Below are positions 35,077 to 43,425 of a DNA stretch of 64,000 nucleotides, in pieces. The translations under genes were made by a program, and so were the position numbers. Source of the stretch: VYFG01 sp965204165 (GTDB lineage: Bacteria; Pseudomonadota; Gammaproteobacteria; Arenicellales; Poriferihabitantaceae); contig OZ241969.1 in assembly GCA_965204165.1 (NCBI GenBank), positions 682,001 to 746,000 of the forward strand, given 5' to 3'. The notes below the pieces were generated by a model. That model was not told the DNA's origin, searched no databases, and was given only the letters and a program-made list of their open reading frames with translations. The stretch's first letter is position 1. Every line of letters begins with the position of its first letter.

Positions 35077-36925
35077 CCAATTCTGGCATTTCCACACCTG
35101 CCAACGGAAACTCTTGATCGATGACCTTCAACATCCGGTCAGTCTTTGCATTCAAGTTATCGAGAATTTGGCTCTCAAATGTATCTCGATACTGTAAAAA
35201 GTGGTAATACGACTTTTTATCTTCCGACCCTCCTACTCTGTGAATACGATCCAAGGACTGTAAGTACTCTGCACAATTGTAAGACAAATCGTAGTAGATC
35301 GAATTCGAGCAAGTCCTATGCAAAGATACTGACTCTGCACACGCTGCGGGATTTGCAATCAGGATGTCTAGCCCAGTGTCCCGACCTTTGAACGCTTCAA
35401 TGATGCTATCACGGCTTTCTTCATTCATACCTCTTTCCGTCGGGGTTCCACCATATACAACCCTACTTTGCAACCCTAATTCGTCGCACTCATGTCTTAT
35501 TCGCTTCAATGTGCCAACAAAGTTAGCCCATACAACAACCTTTTCACCTCTCGAGCTGAAATTCTTCAGCATATCAATCAGCGTCTCTAGTTTTGCTGGC
35601 GTTTCCAAACTTCTATAATTTCGAATCTTGCTAACCAGATAATGATTCTCTGGATCTATGAGGTCCTCTGTGTAATTCTGGATCGCTCCTTGTAAAAGAC
35701 TGGCATACGACACCGCCTGCCTCCGTCTGATCTGTCTGCCTTTCTGGAGATCGATACTCGCAGCCAGATCAAGGTCCTCTAGGCTCTGCGCCAACTCTGA
35801 AATCCGAGTTTCGATATGATCATACAGTTCACGCTCAATCGGATTCATTTCGATTTCTACTGGAGGTAGAAACACGGGGATCGATAAACCCAACTCGCTT
35901 TTCCGGACCCGATAAAACAAGTTTCTGATCTTGGGCTCCAGCATTTCCCTTGCAGCATGATGATGATCTGTCTCCGATGCTTGTCTGATTCTCTCTTGAA
36001 TAGCTTTATCAAAGATTCGTGCATTGGGAAATAAGATATTAAACTGGTTAATACCGTCTCCGTAATTTCTTGGAAACGGTGTTCCCGTCATGATACATCG
36101 CTTAACACCGCACCTACTGACTTCTGCCACCGCCCGCGCCCACACACCTTCGTCTTGCTTCATGTAGTGAGCTTCATCAACAACGAAGAATGCATGATTC
36201 CCGGGTTCTTGCAGCAAGTCTTGGGCTTGTTGGCTATCCCTAGATAACGTGTGGTAGCTTGTGAGGTATAGTTCCACAGGATTGGAAATCCGCGAATAAT
36301 ACTTTGAACGCCGTTCTTGGACGTCCCCACCTGCCAAAACTTCTACTGTAGGAGTCCTTCCGAGCGTTGCCTCAAACTCGGACTGCCATGGTGCGAAACA
36401 CGATCTCGGCCCGACAACGAAGAGAGAGTTTACCTTTCCCTTGTATCTCAGATATTCGTACACCGATAATACCACCGAGGTCTTGCCGGCGCCTGGTGTC
36501 GAAAAATTTGCACCATGTGCTACGTTCAGTAAATGAAGCGCTGCCTTTACCTGGTGTGATAACAGGGGGCGTTTCAAACCGAACCGAACAAAGTCCAGAA
36601 AATCACAAGTTTCTTGTTGTGTAAGAATACCGTTCTTTATCTGACCACCAACATCTTGGCTGAATTCAAGTTCCCCTTTCGCTTCTTCAGCCAACTGGAT
36701 GAGCTGTGTGGTAGTTTCATCCAACTCCAGTGCAATTTTTGACTTGGTCAGGAACGCTACAACTTCCAACACCAATTCTGATGACTCTTGTGCGTCCGCA
36801 AGAAAGCCCTCTTCGGTCTGACGGAAGCCATATAGTCTAAGCGTACTCTTCGTCGCGGGATTCAGTTCGCTCCACGAATCAATTATTCTAACTGAGGTGG
36901 TATCCGACCGAACGACTATCGTCAT
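35051..36925 (-). CDS. SNF2-like DEAH helicase/translocase
   Basis: 624 aa. Helicase motifs in order: Walker A NFSTPGAGKTSVV, DEAH box FFVVDEAHYMKQ, motif III CIMTGTPFPRNYGD, motif V DILIANPAACAESVSLH and motif VI YLQSLDRIHRVGG, the SNF2 arrangement of dsDNA translocases. The first 130 residues are an unnamed domain. The start (ATG at 36925) overlaps the stop of the ParB-like gene. It is related to helicases of DISARM-type and other defence systems, but the companions differ. Probable role: ATP-driven DNA tracking for the DUF3883 partner (inference). Confidence 0.85.
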   Translation of the reverse strand: MTIVVRSDTTSVRIIDSWSELNPATKSTLRLYGFRQTEEGFLADAQESSELVLEVVAFLTKSKIALELDETTTQLIQLAEEAKGELEFSQDVGGQIKNGILTQQETCDFLDFVRFGLKRPLLSHQVKAALHLLNVAHGANFSTPGAGKTSVVLSVYEYLRYKGKVNSLFVVGPRSCFAPWQSEFEATLGRTPTVEVLAGGDVQERRSKYYSRISNPVELYLTSYHTLSRDSQQAQDLLQEPGNHAFFVVDEAHYMKQDEGVWARAVAEVSRCGVKRCIMTGTPFPRNYGDGINQFNILFPNARIFDKAIQERIRQASETDHHHAAREMLEPKIRNLFYRVRKSELGLSIPVFLPPVEIEMNPIERELYDHIETRISELAQSLEDLDLAASIDLQKGRQIRRRQAVSYASLLQGAIQNYTEDLIDPENHYLVSKIRNYRSLETPAKLETLIDMLKNFSSRGEKVVVWANFVGTLKRIRHECDELGLQSRVVYGGTPTERGMNEESRDSIIEAFKGRDTGLDILIANPAACAESVSLHRTCSNSIYYDLSYNCAEYLQSLDRIHRVGGSEDKKSYYHFLQYRDTFESQILDNLNAKTDRMLKVIDQEFPLAGVEMPELDVSLDGHI

Positions 36926-38328
36926 GTTCGGTCGTTGGGATTTAACATGTTGTGTTTCTCAGCCCTCTTCACCCGGGTGTAAATCTCTTTTTTTAACTTA
37001 TCCGACTCTGAACAAAGATCGTTAGCTACTTTTAATGCTTCGCTAAGTTCTTTAGTCGGGATGTTGTCCACCACCATGTTGTTATGAGTTAATTTTCTTA
37101 ATGCCTCGTTCAATAGAGTGAATGGGGCATTCTTTTCTCCTTCCTTCTCACTCGCGTCTCGAGCCTGAACCAAACGTCTTGTAATTTCTTGACGGTATTT
37201 GCTCTTCCACTTTTCTTCGATAGCATCCTGAGATATAGGGTCTCCGTCATCGTTTATTGTCTCCACATCGGGAAGTGTGTGCTTCGTATTTTTTTCCAAT
37301 TCGAGTAACTTCTCTTTTCCGTGTTTGATGTATTTCGGAAAATCACGCATGATATTGTGTAGCTTCCCAAAGGCAGGGACTGTTCGCAGACGAATGACAC
37401 TGTATGCAGCCTGCATTATGGCTCCAGCTTCCTTTTCGTCTATTCCCATATTCCCGCGTCCCGTATGGGTTTTCGCCTTCTCCCAAAAGGATTGGGACAA
37501 ATCGATAAAAGCTTGCCATCGGCCTTCAGGATCGCCAAGTCCCCGCGAAACTGCCCAATATTCCCCAGGTCGACCAATTGTCTCAAGATACTCGTCTACG
37601 CACTCGAGCGGATCCAAAATATCCCTTCGCCGTTTCTTTACAGCTCGATTAAAGGCAGCCTCATCCATCAACTTGTATTGGGGATCATCTCTCATTTGCT
37701 GTTCTAGCGTGTAGCCGCTCAATTCCTTGTCTCTGATGGAGAGTGCCGCATCGAAGCCATAGTATTCCGCTTTTCCTTCAGTCTGAAGTTGATAGCGGTT
37801 CTCGATTTGTTCGATTTCCTTTATTGTCGGTGGGCCTCCTTCATCATCCTTCCCAGGTAGAATTACTACCTTCATTGTCTGAAACGAATCCTCAGAAGGA
37901 AAATCTTTTTTCAACTCATCTAACGCGACCTTTCTTCTATTCCCATTGATCAAAAAACCGTCTGCTGTGATTATTCCAGGGTCTCGTTGACCATCCGCAC
38001 GCAACAACTGTTTAAGTTCATCTGTCTTTTCTGGATCTTTCTCACGTAGAAACTTATGCAAGATTTTCTGAGCTTCGATGTCCTTGCCAATAAGTAGTCC
38101 CGTCGTCCGCTCGTAACTCTTTACCGAAGAACTTATACGGCCATTTTCTTTTCTGAATCTCAAGAGATTCAGTGGAACCTTGTATACGGTTTCCTCTCGG
38201 TTTTCTGCGATTCCATTTCGAAAATCAATGCGCGTGCTCTCTGCTGGTGATGCCGCGATCCTCTTCTGTTGAATTTCACGAGCAAAATCTTCAATAATTT
38301 CACGCGTTACCGGTCGTGTGATGGCCAT
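36922..38328 (-). CDS. ParB/Srx-domain protein
   Basis: 468 aa. Residues about 48-160 form a ParB/sulfiredoxin-like fold: VYKVPLNLLRFRKEN ... GIITADGFLINGNRRKVALDEL, with the GNRR nucleotide-binding motif of the ParB CTPase superfamily. The remainder is mostly helical (for example EAGAIMQAAYSVIRLRT) and unnamed; the usual ParB centromere-binding HTH is not obvious. This makes it unlikely to be the chromosomal ParB. It heads the helicase/DUF3883/methylase run and may act as the DNA-loading or sensing component. Confidence 0.75.
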   Translation of the reverse strand: MAITRPVTREIIEDFAREIQQKRIAASPAESTRIDFRNGIAENREETVYKVPLNLLRFRKENGRISSSVKSYERTTGLLIGKDIEAQKILHKFLREKDPEKTDELKQLLRADGQRDPGIITADGFLINGNRRKVALDELKKDFPSEDSFQTMKVVILPGKDDEGGPPTIKEIEQIENRYQLQTEGKAEYYGFDAALSIRDKELSGYTLEQQMRDDPQYKLMDEAAFNRAVKKRRRDILDPLECVDEYLETIGRPGEYWAVSRGLGDPEGRWQAFIDLSQSFWEKAKTHTGRGNMGIDEKEAGAIMQAAYSVIRLRTVPAFGKLHNIMRDFPKYIKHGKEKLLELEKNTKHTLPDVETINDDGDPISQDAIEEKWKSKYRQEITRRLVQARDASEKEGEKNAPFTLLNEALRKLTHNNMVVDNIPTKELSEALKVANDLCSESDKLKKEIYTRVKRAEKHNMLNPNDRT

Positions 38329-38347
38329 AATTTAATACTCCCCTCAG

Positions 38348-38560
38348 TTAGGCTGTTGAAAAATATCGAAACGGATCCCAACGACCTCCCATGCCTCGGC
38401 GCTCTATCAAGCCTCGGCTAATCAACAAATGACAATCCGAGTTGACACGCTGTTGATATGCCTTGGGGCCGAATATTGCTTTCGCCAATTCCATTTCAGT
38501 TTTTCCTGGATGCCTTTGTATCAGGCGAAACAGTCGGTCAGCGTTGATTTCTGAATTCAT
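38348..38560 (-). CDS. Small winged-helix protein
   Basis: 70 aa from the ATG at 38560 (a TTG at 38584 is the alternative). ADRLFRLIQRHPGKTEMELAKAIF followed by HLLISRGLIERRGMGG is the winged-helix pattern. It lies 19 bases before the ParB-like gene on the same strand, so it is probably the operon's regulator or a small subunit. Confidence 0.6.
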   Translation of the reverse strand: MNSEINADRLFRLIQRHPGKTEMELAKAIFGPKAYQQRVNSDCHLLISRGLIERRGMGGRWDPFRYFSTA

Positions 38561-38711
38561 AATTTCAGGATATGGTTGAATCAATTTCCAAAAATTCTCA
38601 AAGCGAAAGCCTTATGATGAGTTATTCATGAGTCGGCGCAAGCATTCGGTCCGGAAAATATCGTAAAAGGTCTTGTTCATTCAAGTTCATTACCCTGAAC
38701 ACTACGAAAAA

Positions 38712-39161
38712 TCAGTGCATCCTCACCCCAGGCAGGGGACGGCCCTCCGGTTCGCCCGGCTCGACGAACAGGAACGGCATGTACCGGTCGTTCCCGACCA
38801 GCCGTGAGGCATGTACGCCGAGATCGATCCAGATCCCGAAAAGCACCAGCGCCGATCCGTCGGCGAACTCGACCCTGCAGTCTCCGTATTCGATTCCAGG
38901 CGCCAGTACCTCGCCATCTGTCATGTTCTCCTTCTTCCTGCCTTCGGATGGCGGCCGGTCGCGGGGCAAATGGTCAATCGTGATCCGCCCGTCCCGTCCG
39001 AACCACAGGAGCAATCCGCCCATAAGGATTTCCAGCCGCTCCATCTGCGACTCCGAATCCTCCCCGTTGTTCCAGATCGGCGCACACAAATCGCCGATCC
39101 GGTCCAGCCACTTTTCTGCTTCGGTAGCCGCCTCACCATCCACCGGAGGGATTTCAGCCAT
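38712..39161 (-). CDS. Hypothetical protein downstream of integrases
   Basis: 149 aa. The ATG overlaps the end of the preceding integrase gene by eight bases, which implies one transcript. The product is acidic and beta-rich (YGDCRVEFADGSALVLFGIWIDLGVHASRLVGNDRYMP in parts), with no family I recognise. The association with recombinases suggests an element-specific accessory protein. Confidence 0.6.
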   Translation of the reverse strand: MAEIPPVDGEAATEAEKWLDRIGDLCAPIWNNGEDSESQMERLEILMGGLLLWFGRDGRITIDHLPRDRPPSEGRKKENMTDGEVLAPGIEYGDCRVEFADGSALVLFGIWIDLGVHASRLVGNDRYMPFLFVEPGEPEGRPLPGVRMH

Positions 39162-40383
39162 CCAGCCTTCCCCCGCTGCCCATTTTCACTTCCTCCTCCC
39201 CGTCGGGCCGGTAGCCCGGCAGGACAAGGGCCGCGATGCCATCGGAAATCAGGGCCGCCGCCGACCGCACCGATTCGTCCGCAAGGTGAGCGTAGCGGGC
39301 CGTGGTCTCCACCTGGCGGTGGCCCAGCAGCCTGCCGATCGCGGGCAGGCTCTCCCCGAGACCCAGCGCCCTCGACGCGAAGCTGTGACGCAGGTCGTGC
39401 AGCCGGATGTCCTCCAGCCTCGCCTCCCGGCAGACGATCTTCCAGGGGGCGTTCAGGTTCCGCATCGGCTTGCCCCTCACATTGCCGGGGATCACGTGCG
39501 GGTTGTCACCGACCCTGCCGATCCCCGACAGTACCGCCACCGCCTCCGGCGAAAGCGCCACCGTCCGCGGCCCGGTCTTGGAGTCCTCCAGGTGCAGTTC
39601 CCCGGCTTCGAGGTCCACCGCCTCCCACTTCAGGGTGAGGATCTCGTTCTTCCGGCACCCCGTCAGGAGCAGCAGCCGGATCGCCGCCACGGCCCGGGAC
39701 GACACCTTGGTCCCGTCCCCGAATTTCGCCAGCACCCGGCCGAGGCGCGCCAGTTCCGGCTCGCTCAGGAACCGCTCCCGGTTCCGTTCCCGGTACTTCG
39801 CCACCATCCGGCAGGGATTGCTGTCCTTCGGCACGTCCCCGCGGGTCTCGGCCGCATTCCAGATTCTCGAAAGCGCCTTCAGCACGTTGTTCGCCATCGA
39901 CGGCGTCTCCCGCAGGGAATGGTGCAGGTCCGTCACCCGCCCATGGCCCACCGACGCCGCCGGTACCCTGCCGATCTTCGGCACGATGTGCTTGCGCACC
40001 ACCAGGCGGTACATCTTCACCGTCTCCGGCTTGCAGTGCCGCTCCACATGATCTTCCAGCCAGCGCAGTGCAAGTTCCCTCACCGTCGGGCCCTCCTCCG
40101 CCCGCGACTCCGGGACTGCCTCCACCGGATCCTGCCCGGCCCGGATCCGGGCGATGGCCAGCGCCGCCCGCCTGCGCGCCTCCCTCGCCCCGATCACTCC
40201 GTGCCGCCCCAGCGTCACCCGCGTCGGGGCCTTTCCCGGAGCGCGGACCTGGACCACGTAATGCCTGCTGCCCGACGGATACGCCCGGACCCCGAAGCCG
40301 GACAGTTCGGTATCCCAGAACACCGTGTCCCTGTCCACTTCGATGGATTCAACCATCCTCCCGGATATTTTCATTTCCTTCAT
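39154..40383 (-). CDS. Tyrosine recombinase/integrase 1
   Basis: 409 aa. The N-terminal DUF4102-like arm-binding region (DTELSGFGVRAYPSG) is followed by a SAM-like core-binding domain. The catalytic set is Arg in LLTGCRKNEIL, Lys in EDSKTGPRTV, HxxR in LHDLRHSFAS, His in LLGHRQVETT and the nucleophile Tyr in ARYAHL. Intact. It follows integrase 2 by five bases in the same operon. The two are paralogues of each other and probably work together to integrate and excise the element. Confidence 0.92.
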   Translation of the reverse strand: MKEMKISGRMVESIEVDRDTVFWDTELSGFGVRAYPSGSRHYVVQVRAPGKAPTRVTLGRHGVIGAREARRRAALAIARIRAGQDPVEAVPESRAEEGPTVRELALRWLEDHVERHCKPETVKMYRLVVRKHIVPKIGRVPAASVGHGRVTDLHHSLRETPSMANNVLKALSRIWNAAETRGDVPKDSNPCRMVAKYRERNRERFLSEPELARLGRVLAKFGDGTKVSSRAVAAIRLLLLTGCRKNEILTLKWEAVDLEAGELHLEDSKTGPRTVALSPEAVAVLSGIGRVGDNPHVIPGNVRGKPMRNLNAPWKIVCREARLEDIRLHDLRHSFASRALGLGESLPAIGRLLGHRQVETTARYAHLADESVRSAAALISDGIAALVLPGYRPDGEEEVKMGSGGRLDG

Positions 40384-40388
40384 GTTGT

Positions 40389-41690
40389 TTATGCTTCAGT
40401 AACGGGCGTTACGGGTACCGTTGGGGGTGGTTCGGAGCCGGATGCCTCGGAATACCCTGAGTGAATTATTCCATCAGCTTGTCCCTCACCATCCACATAC
40501 TCCCCTCCCTCCTGAAGCATGAAAGAACCAAGGTCTTGGCCGATGCGGGCTGCGGATGCCTTCTCGGCGTCGAGCATCAGGTGCGCATACCGCGCCGTCG
40601 TCCCCATCTTGCCGTGGCCCAGCAGCTTGCCGATGACCGGCAGGCCCTCGCCCAGGGCGAGACCCATGGACGCATAGGAATGACGCAGGTCGTGGATGCG
40701 CACGTCAGAAAGGTCCGCACGCTCCCGGAGTTCCCGCCAGATCCGGTCCAGGCCCTTCAGGTATCCCTTGCCCCCGGCCTTGCCGGGGATCACCCAAGGA
40801 CTGTCCTCAGGGCACAGTGTTGCACGAGCCGAATCCAGCACCGCCGCCACCGCCGGCGTCAGCGGCACCTGCCGGGGGCCGGTCTTTCCGTCACGCACCC
40901 GGATCTTCCCCGAAGACCGGTCGATGTCGTCCCACCGCAGGGAGAGAATCTCCTGCTTCCGGCATCCCGTCAGCAGGAGCAGGCGGATGGCGGCCACCGC
41001 GGACGGATACACCGACCCCCGGGAATCCGCCGCCGCCAGCACCGCGCCCAGCCTGCGGTATTCGTCCGGTGCGAGAAACCGCTCCCGGGGCGCCTCCCGG
41101 TAATGGCGCACCGTCCGGCAGGGATTCCGCCCCGGCGCCAGCAGGCCCCAGGCCTCCGCCGCCCGGAGCATCCCCGACAGTACCCGCACCGACAGGTTGG
41201 CCTGGGCCGGACGGTCCTGCAGACGGCCGTGAAGGTCCGACACATGGGCCCGATCCAATTCCGAAAGGGGGATATGGCCAAGCGCAGGGACGACATGCTG
41301 CCGGAGTGTCCGGACATAGCTTCGCACCGTGTTCTCTTCGCAGTTCACCTGCACATGGGTTTCGATGTACCGTTCCGCCAGTTCCGCCACCGTGGGCTCC
41401 CGGATTTCGGGCGCGGGCTCTGCGGGAAGGCCCCGCCTTAGCCGGTCGATCACTTCCGCCGCCCGTCGCCTAGCCCCGTCTGGCGTCAGCTTCCCGAGGG
41501 GGCCGAGCCCCACGCGCTTCAGCCGCCCCGACGGCTTCCGGACCTGGACGCACCAGACCTTTCGGCCCGTGGCATAGACCCGGACGCCGAATCCCGGAAG
41601 GTCCCGGTCCCAGAAGATTGCATCGCCGGATGGAACCGACAGGGAATCGACGGTGCGTTTGGTAAGCTTGAGGGTTTTCGATGTGGCCAT
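40389..41690 (-). CDS. Tyrosine recombinase/integrase 2
   Basis: About 433 aa from the ATG at 41690 (the frame is open to 41798 without start support). Same architecture as its neighbour: DRDLPGFGVRVYATG at the N-terminus, and catalytic LLTGCRKQEIL, RDGKTGPRQV, IHDLRHSYAS, LLGHGKMGTT, ARYAHL. The C-terminal tail (FMLQEGGEYVDGEG) is encoded partly by the 16-bp motif shared with traI and traD. It is the gene nearest the chromosomal side, so the attachment site should lie within the next 200 bases or so. Confidence 0.92.
   Translation of the reverse strand: MATSKTLKLTKRTVDSLSVPSGDAIFWDRDLPGFGVRVYATGRKVWCVQVRKPSGRLKRVGLGPLGKLTPDGARRRAAEVIDRLRRGLPAEPAPEIREPTVAELAERYIETHVQVNCEENTVRSYVRTLRQHVVPALGHIPLSELDRAHVSDLHGRLQDRPAQANLSVRVLSGMLRAAEAWGLLAPGRNPCRTVRHYREAPRERFLAPDEYRRLGAVLAAADSRGSVYPSAVAAIRLLLLTGCRKQEILSLRWDDIDRSSGKIRVRDGKTGPRQVPLTPAVAAVLDSARATLCPEDSPWVIPGKAGGKGYLKGLDRIWRELRERADLSDVRIHDLRHSYASMGLALGEGLPVIGKLLGHGKMGTTARYAHLMLDAEKASAARIGQDLGSFMLQEGGEYVDGEGQADGIIHSGYSEASGSEPPPTVPVTPVTEA
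40503..40518 (-). repeat. 16-bp motif, copy 3 (in integrase 2)
   Basis: GCTTCAGGAGGGAGGG on the minus strand, identical to the copy in traI. Confidence 0.8.
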
Positions 41691-41917
41691 GGGTCCGGAC
41701 AGTAGAGATTTCCACCGGACGGCCGAAAAGAAAATCGCGGAATTTTCGGCGCCCGGAATCAGGATTTGCAGTATACCGAACCCGTAATCATGTCGCAATC
41801 AACAGGGAGTAAATCCAGGGTATGCCGCTGTCTGCCCATGTCGGCGGGAGGGATAGGAAATTTCCTAAATATAATTATTAATATTCAATTATATATACTA
41901 CATTTCAATGAAACCCG
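41691..41917. other. Probable element-chromosome junction
   Basis: A short spacer with a strikingly AT-rich stretch (about 41865-41905) between the divergent integrase operon and the truncated kinase gene. No tRNA gene is visible as an integration target. One attachment half-site is expected here. Confidence 0.45.
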
Positions 41918-42991
41918 ATGTCAGTCGCACCATTGGATTTCAGGCTTGTTGATCTGCCAATCAGGTACATTATATATCCCCACCAGAACCAGACCGGCCA
42001 CTTCATCGTGTACACCGAACCGGTGGAGCTTGACGGACAGCGGTACCGCGTCATCATGACCACCACCCCGATGGGCATCCATCGGCAAGGCCGGTTCGAG
42101 TATCTCTGGATCCCCCTGCTGACCATGCTGGTACTCGGTCTTGCGGTCGGCAGCGCCGCGATCGGCTACTGGATCCTGCAGCCGCTGCGCGCATTCCGGG
42201 ACACCGCGGGTTCCATCAGCGCCGACAATCTCGGCGCCCGGCTGCCCGACCACATCACCAGCCGCCGGGACACCTTCGGCGACCTCGCCCGGGAATTCAA
42301 CGGCATGACCGAACGCCTGGAACAGTCGGTGCAAAGCCACAACCAGCTGCTGCGGGACGTCTCCCACGAACTGCGTTCCCCGCTCAACCGCATCCAGGTG
42401 GCGGCTTCCCTGTGGGCGCGGAAATCCGGCGACACGGATGCCTGCCTGCGCATCGAGAACGAGGTCGGCAGGCTGGACCGGATGATCGAGGACCTGCTGT
42501 CGCTGTCGCGGCTGAAATCCGGCGTGGCCCTGGAACCCGTGGCGATGGAACTGATGGCAACCCTGAGGGCCGTATCGGATGACGCCGGCTTCGAGTTCTC
42601 CCCCGAAGGCAAGACCGTTTCGGTCCAGGGTCCCGGTACCGCGAGGTGTTCGGGCGACGCCCCGCTGCTGATGAGCGCGCTGGAGAATGTGGTGCGAAAC
42701 GCGCTCAAGCATTCCCCGCCCGGCGGCAACGTGGAAATCACCCTGAAGCATGTGTACAGCAATTACTCGATCGATGTCCGGGATCATGGTACCGGTGTGG
42801 ACCCGGACAAGCTGCACCGGATTTTCGACCCGTTCTACCGTGCCGACGAGGCCCGGAGCACCGGCAACGGCCATCACGGAATCGGCCTTGCCCTGGCAAA
42901 GGCGATCATCGAACTTCACCGGGGCTCCATCCATGCGTTCAACGAAGACGGGGGCGGTCTTACCGTCACCATCTCCCTGCCCGCCGGCTAG
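41918..42991 (+). CDS. Sensor histidine kinase, N-terminally truncated
   Basis: 357 aa. From about residue 65: a membrane segment (WIPLLTMLVLGLAVGSAAI), HAMP (ILQPLRAFRDTAGSI), HisKA with phospho-accepting His in LRDVSHELRSPLNR, and HATPase motifs (NVVRNALKHSP, VRDHGTGVD, GIGLALAKAI). It resembles CpxA-type kinases, which normally have an N-terminal first membrane helix and a full periplasmic sensor; here only the last part of the sensor precedes the second helix. A TGA stands directly upstream in frame. No response-regulator gene is adjacent. The 5' part was probably lost or separated when the element inserted. Confidence 0.8.
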   Translation: MSVAPLDFRLVDLPIRYIIYPHQNQTGHFIVYTEPVELDGQRYRVIMTTTPMGIHRQGRFEYLWIPLLTMLVLGLAVGSAAIGYWILQPLRAFRDTAGSISADNLGARLPDHITSRRDTFGDLAREFNGMTERLEQSVQSHNQLLRDVSHELRSPLNRIQVAASLWARKSGDTDACLRIENEVGRLDRMIEDLLSLSRLKSGVALEPVAMELMATLRAVSDDAGFEFSPEGKTVSVQGPGTARCSGDAPLLMSALENVVRNALKHSPPGGNVEITLKHVYSNYSIDVRDHGTGVDPDKLHRIFDPFYRADEARSTGNGHHGIGLALAKAIIELHRGSIHAFNEDGGGLTVTISLPAG

Positions 42992-43425
42992 CGCGGTCCG
43001 GTCGGCGCATGCACGGGGAACCGGCCCATGCCAACCGGCAGTTCACGAACAGATACAGGATTCCCTTGAAGTGACAGGTTGGCTTGCCTGTCTAAGTGTT
43101 TATCGCCGCGATTATTTCCCGATGGCGTGAATTTCCGGGATGTTTCTGCATCCTTCCGACCCGCCCGAAAAAAGAAAATTATTTCCCTTCTGCACGGGGT
43201 TCGCCTGTGGATAAATATCCGTGCTGGGTTTAGACTCTTATATCCCCAGGCGTCAGCCGCGATGCACACAAGTCCGGCGCCGCTTCTGGTAATCTTGTTT
43301 TTTTACATTGATATCAATCAGTTGGGGGCTTTTTGTCCTTTTGGTTTGGACAAATGGTCAGTTTTTTTCTGGGTGTGCCCTACCCGAGGGATGATAATCG
43401 GGCCGATAAATCGGTTGACTAATTA
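42992..43425. other. dnaA upstream region, possible part of oriC
   Basis: Non-coding. It contains one perfect DnaA box (minus-strand TTATCCACA at 43206-43214), several AT-rich stretches and a 7-bp stem (43332-43338 with 43348-43354) followed by a run of T residues. rpmH/rnpA, which usually lie here in gammaproteobacteria, are absent. Confidence 0.5.
43206..43214 (-). promoter_or_regulatory. DnaA box upstream of dnaA
   Basis: TGTGGATAA on the plus strand, a perfect consensus box; may serve origin function or dnaA autoregulation. Confidence 0.75.

Noticed and set aside
36922..38328. Chromosomal ParB acting on the parS sites
   Set aside because: It has only the ParB/Srx nucleotide-binding fold, no obvious centromere-binding HTH and no parA neighbour; it belongs to the helicase/methylase operon.
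41691..41917. tRNA gene as integration target
   Set aside because: No tRNA-like fold or T-loop sequence is visible here.
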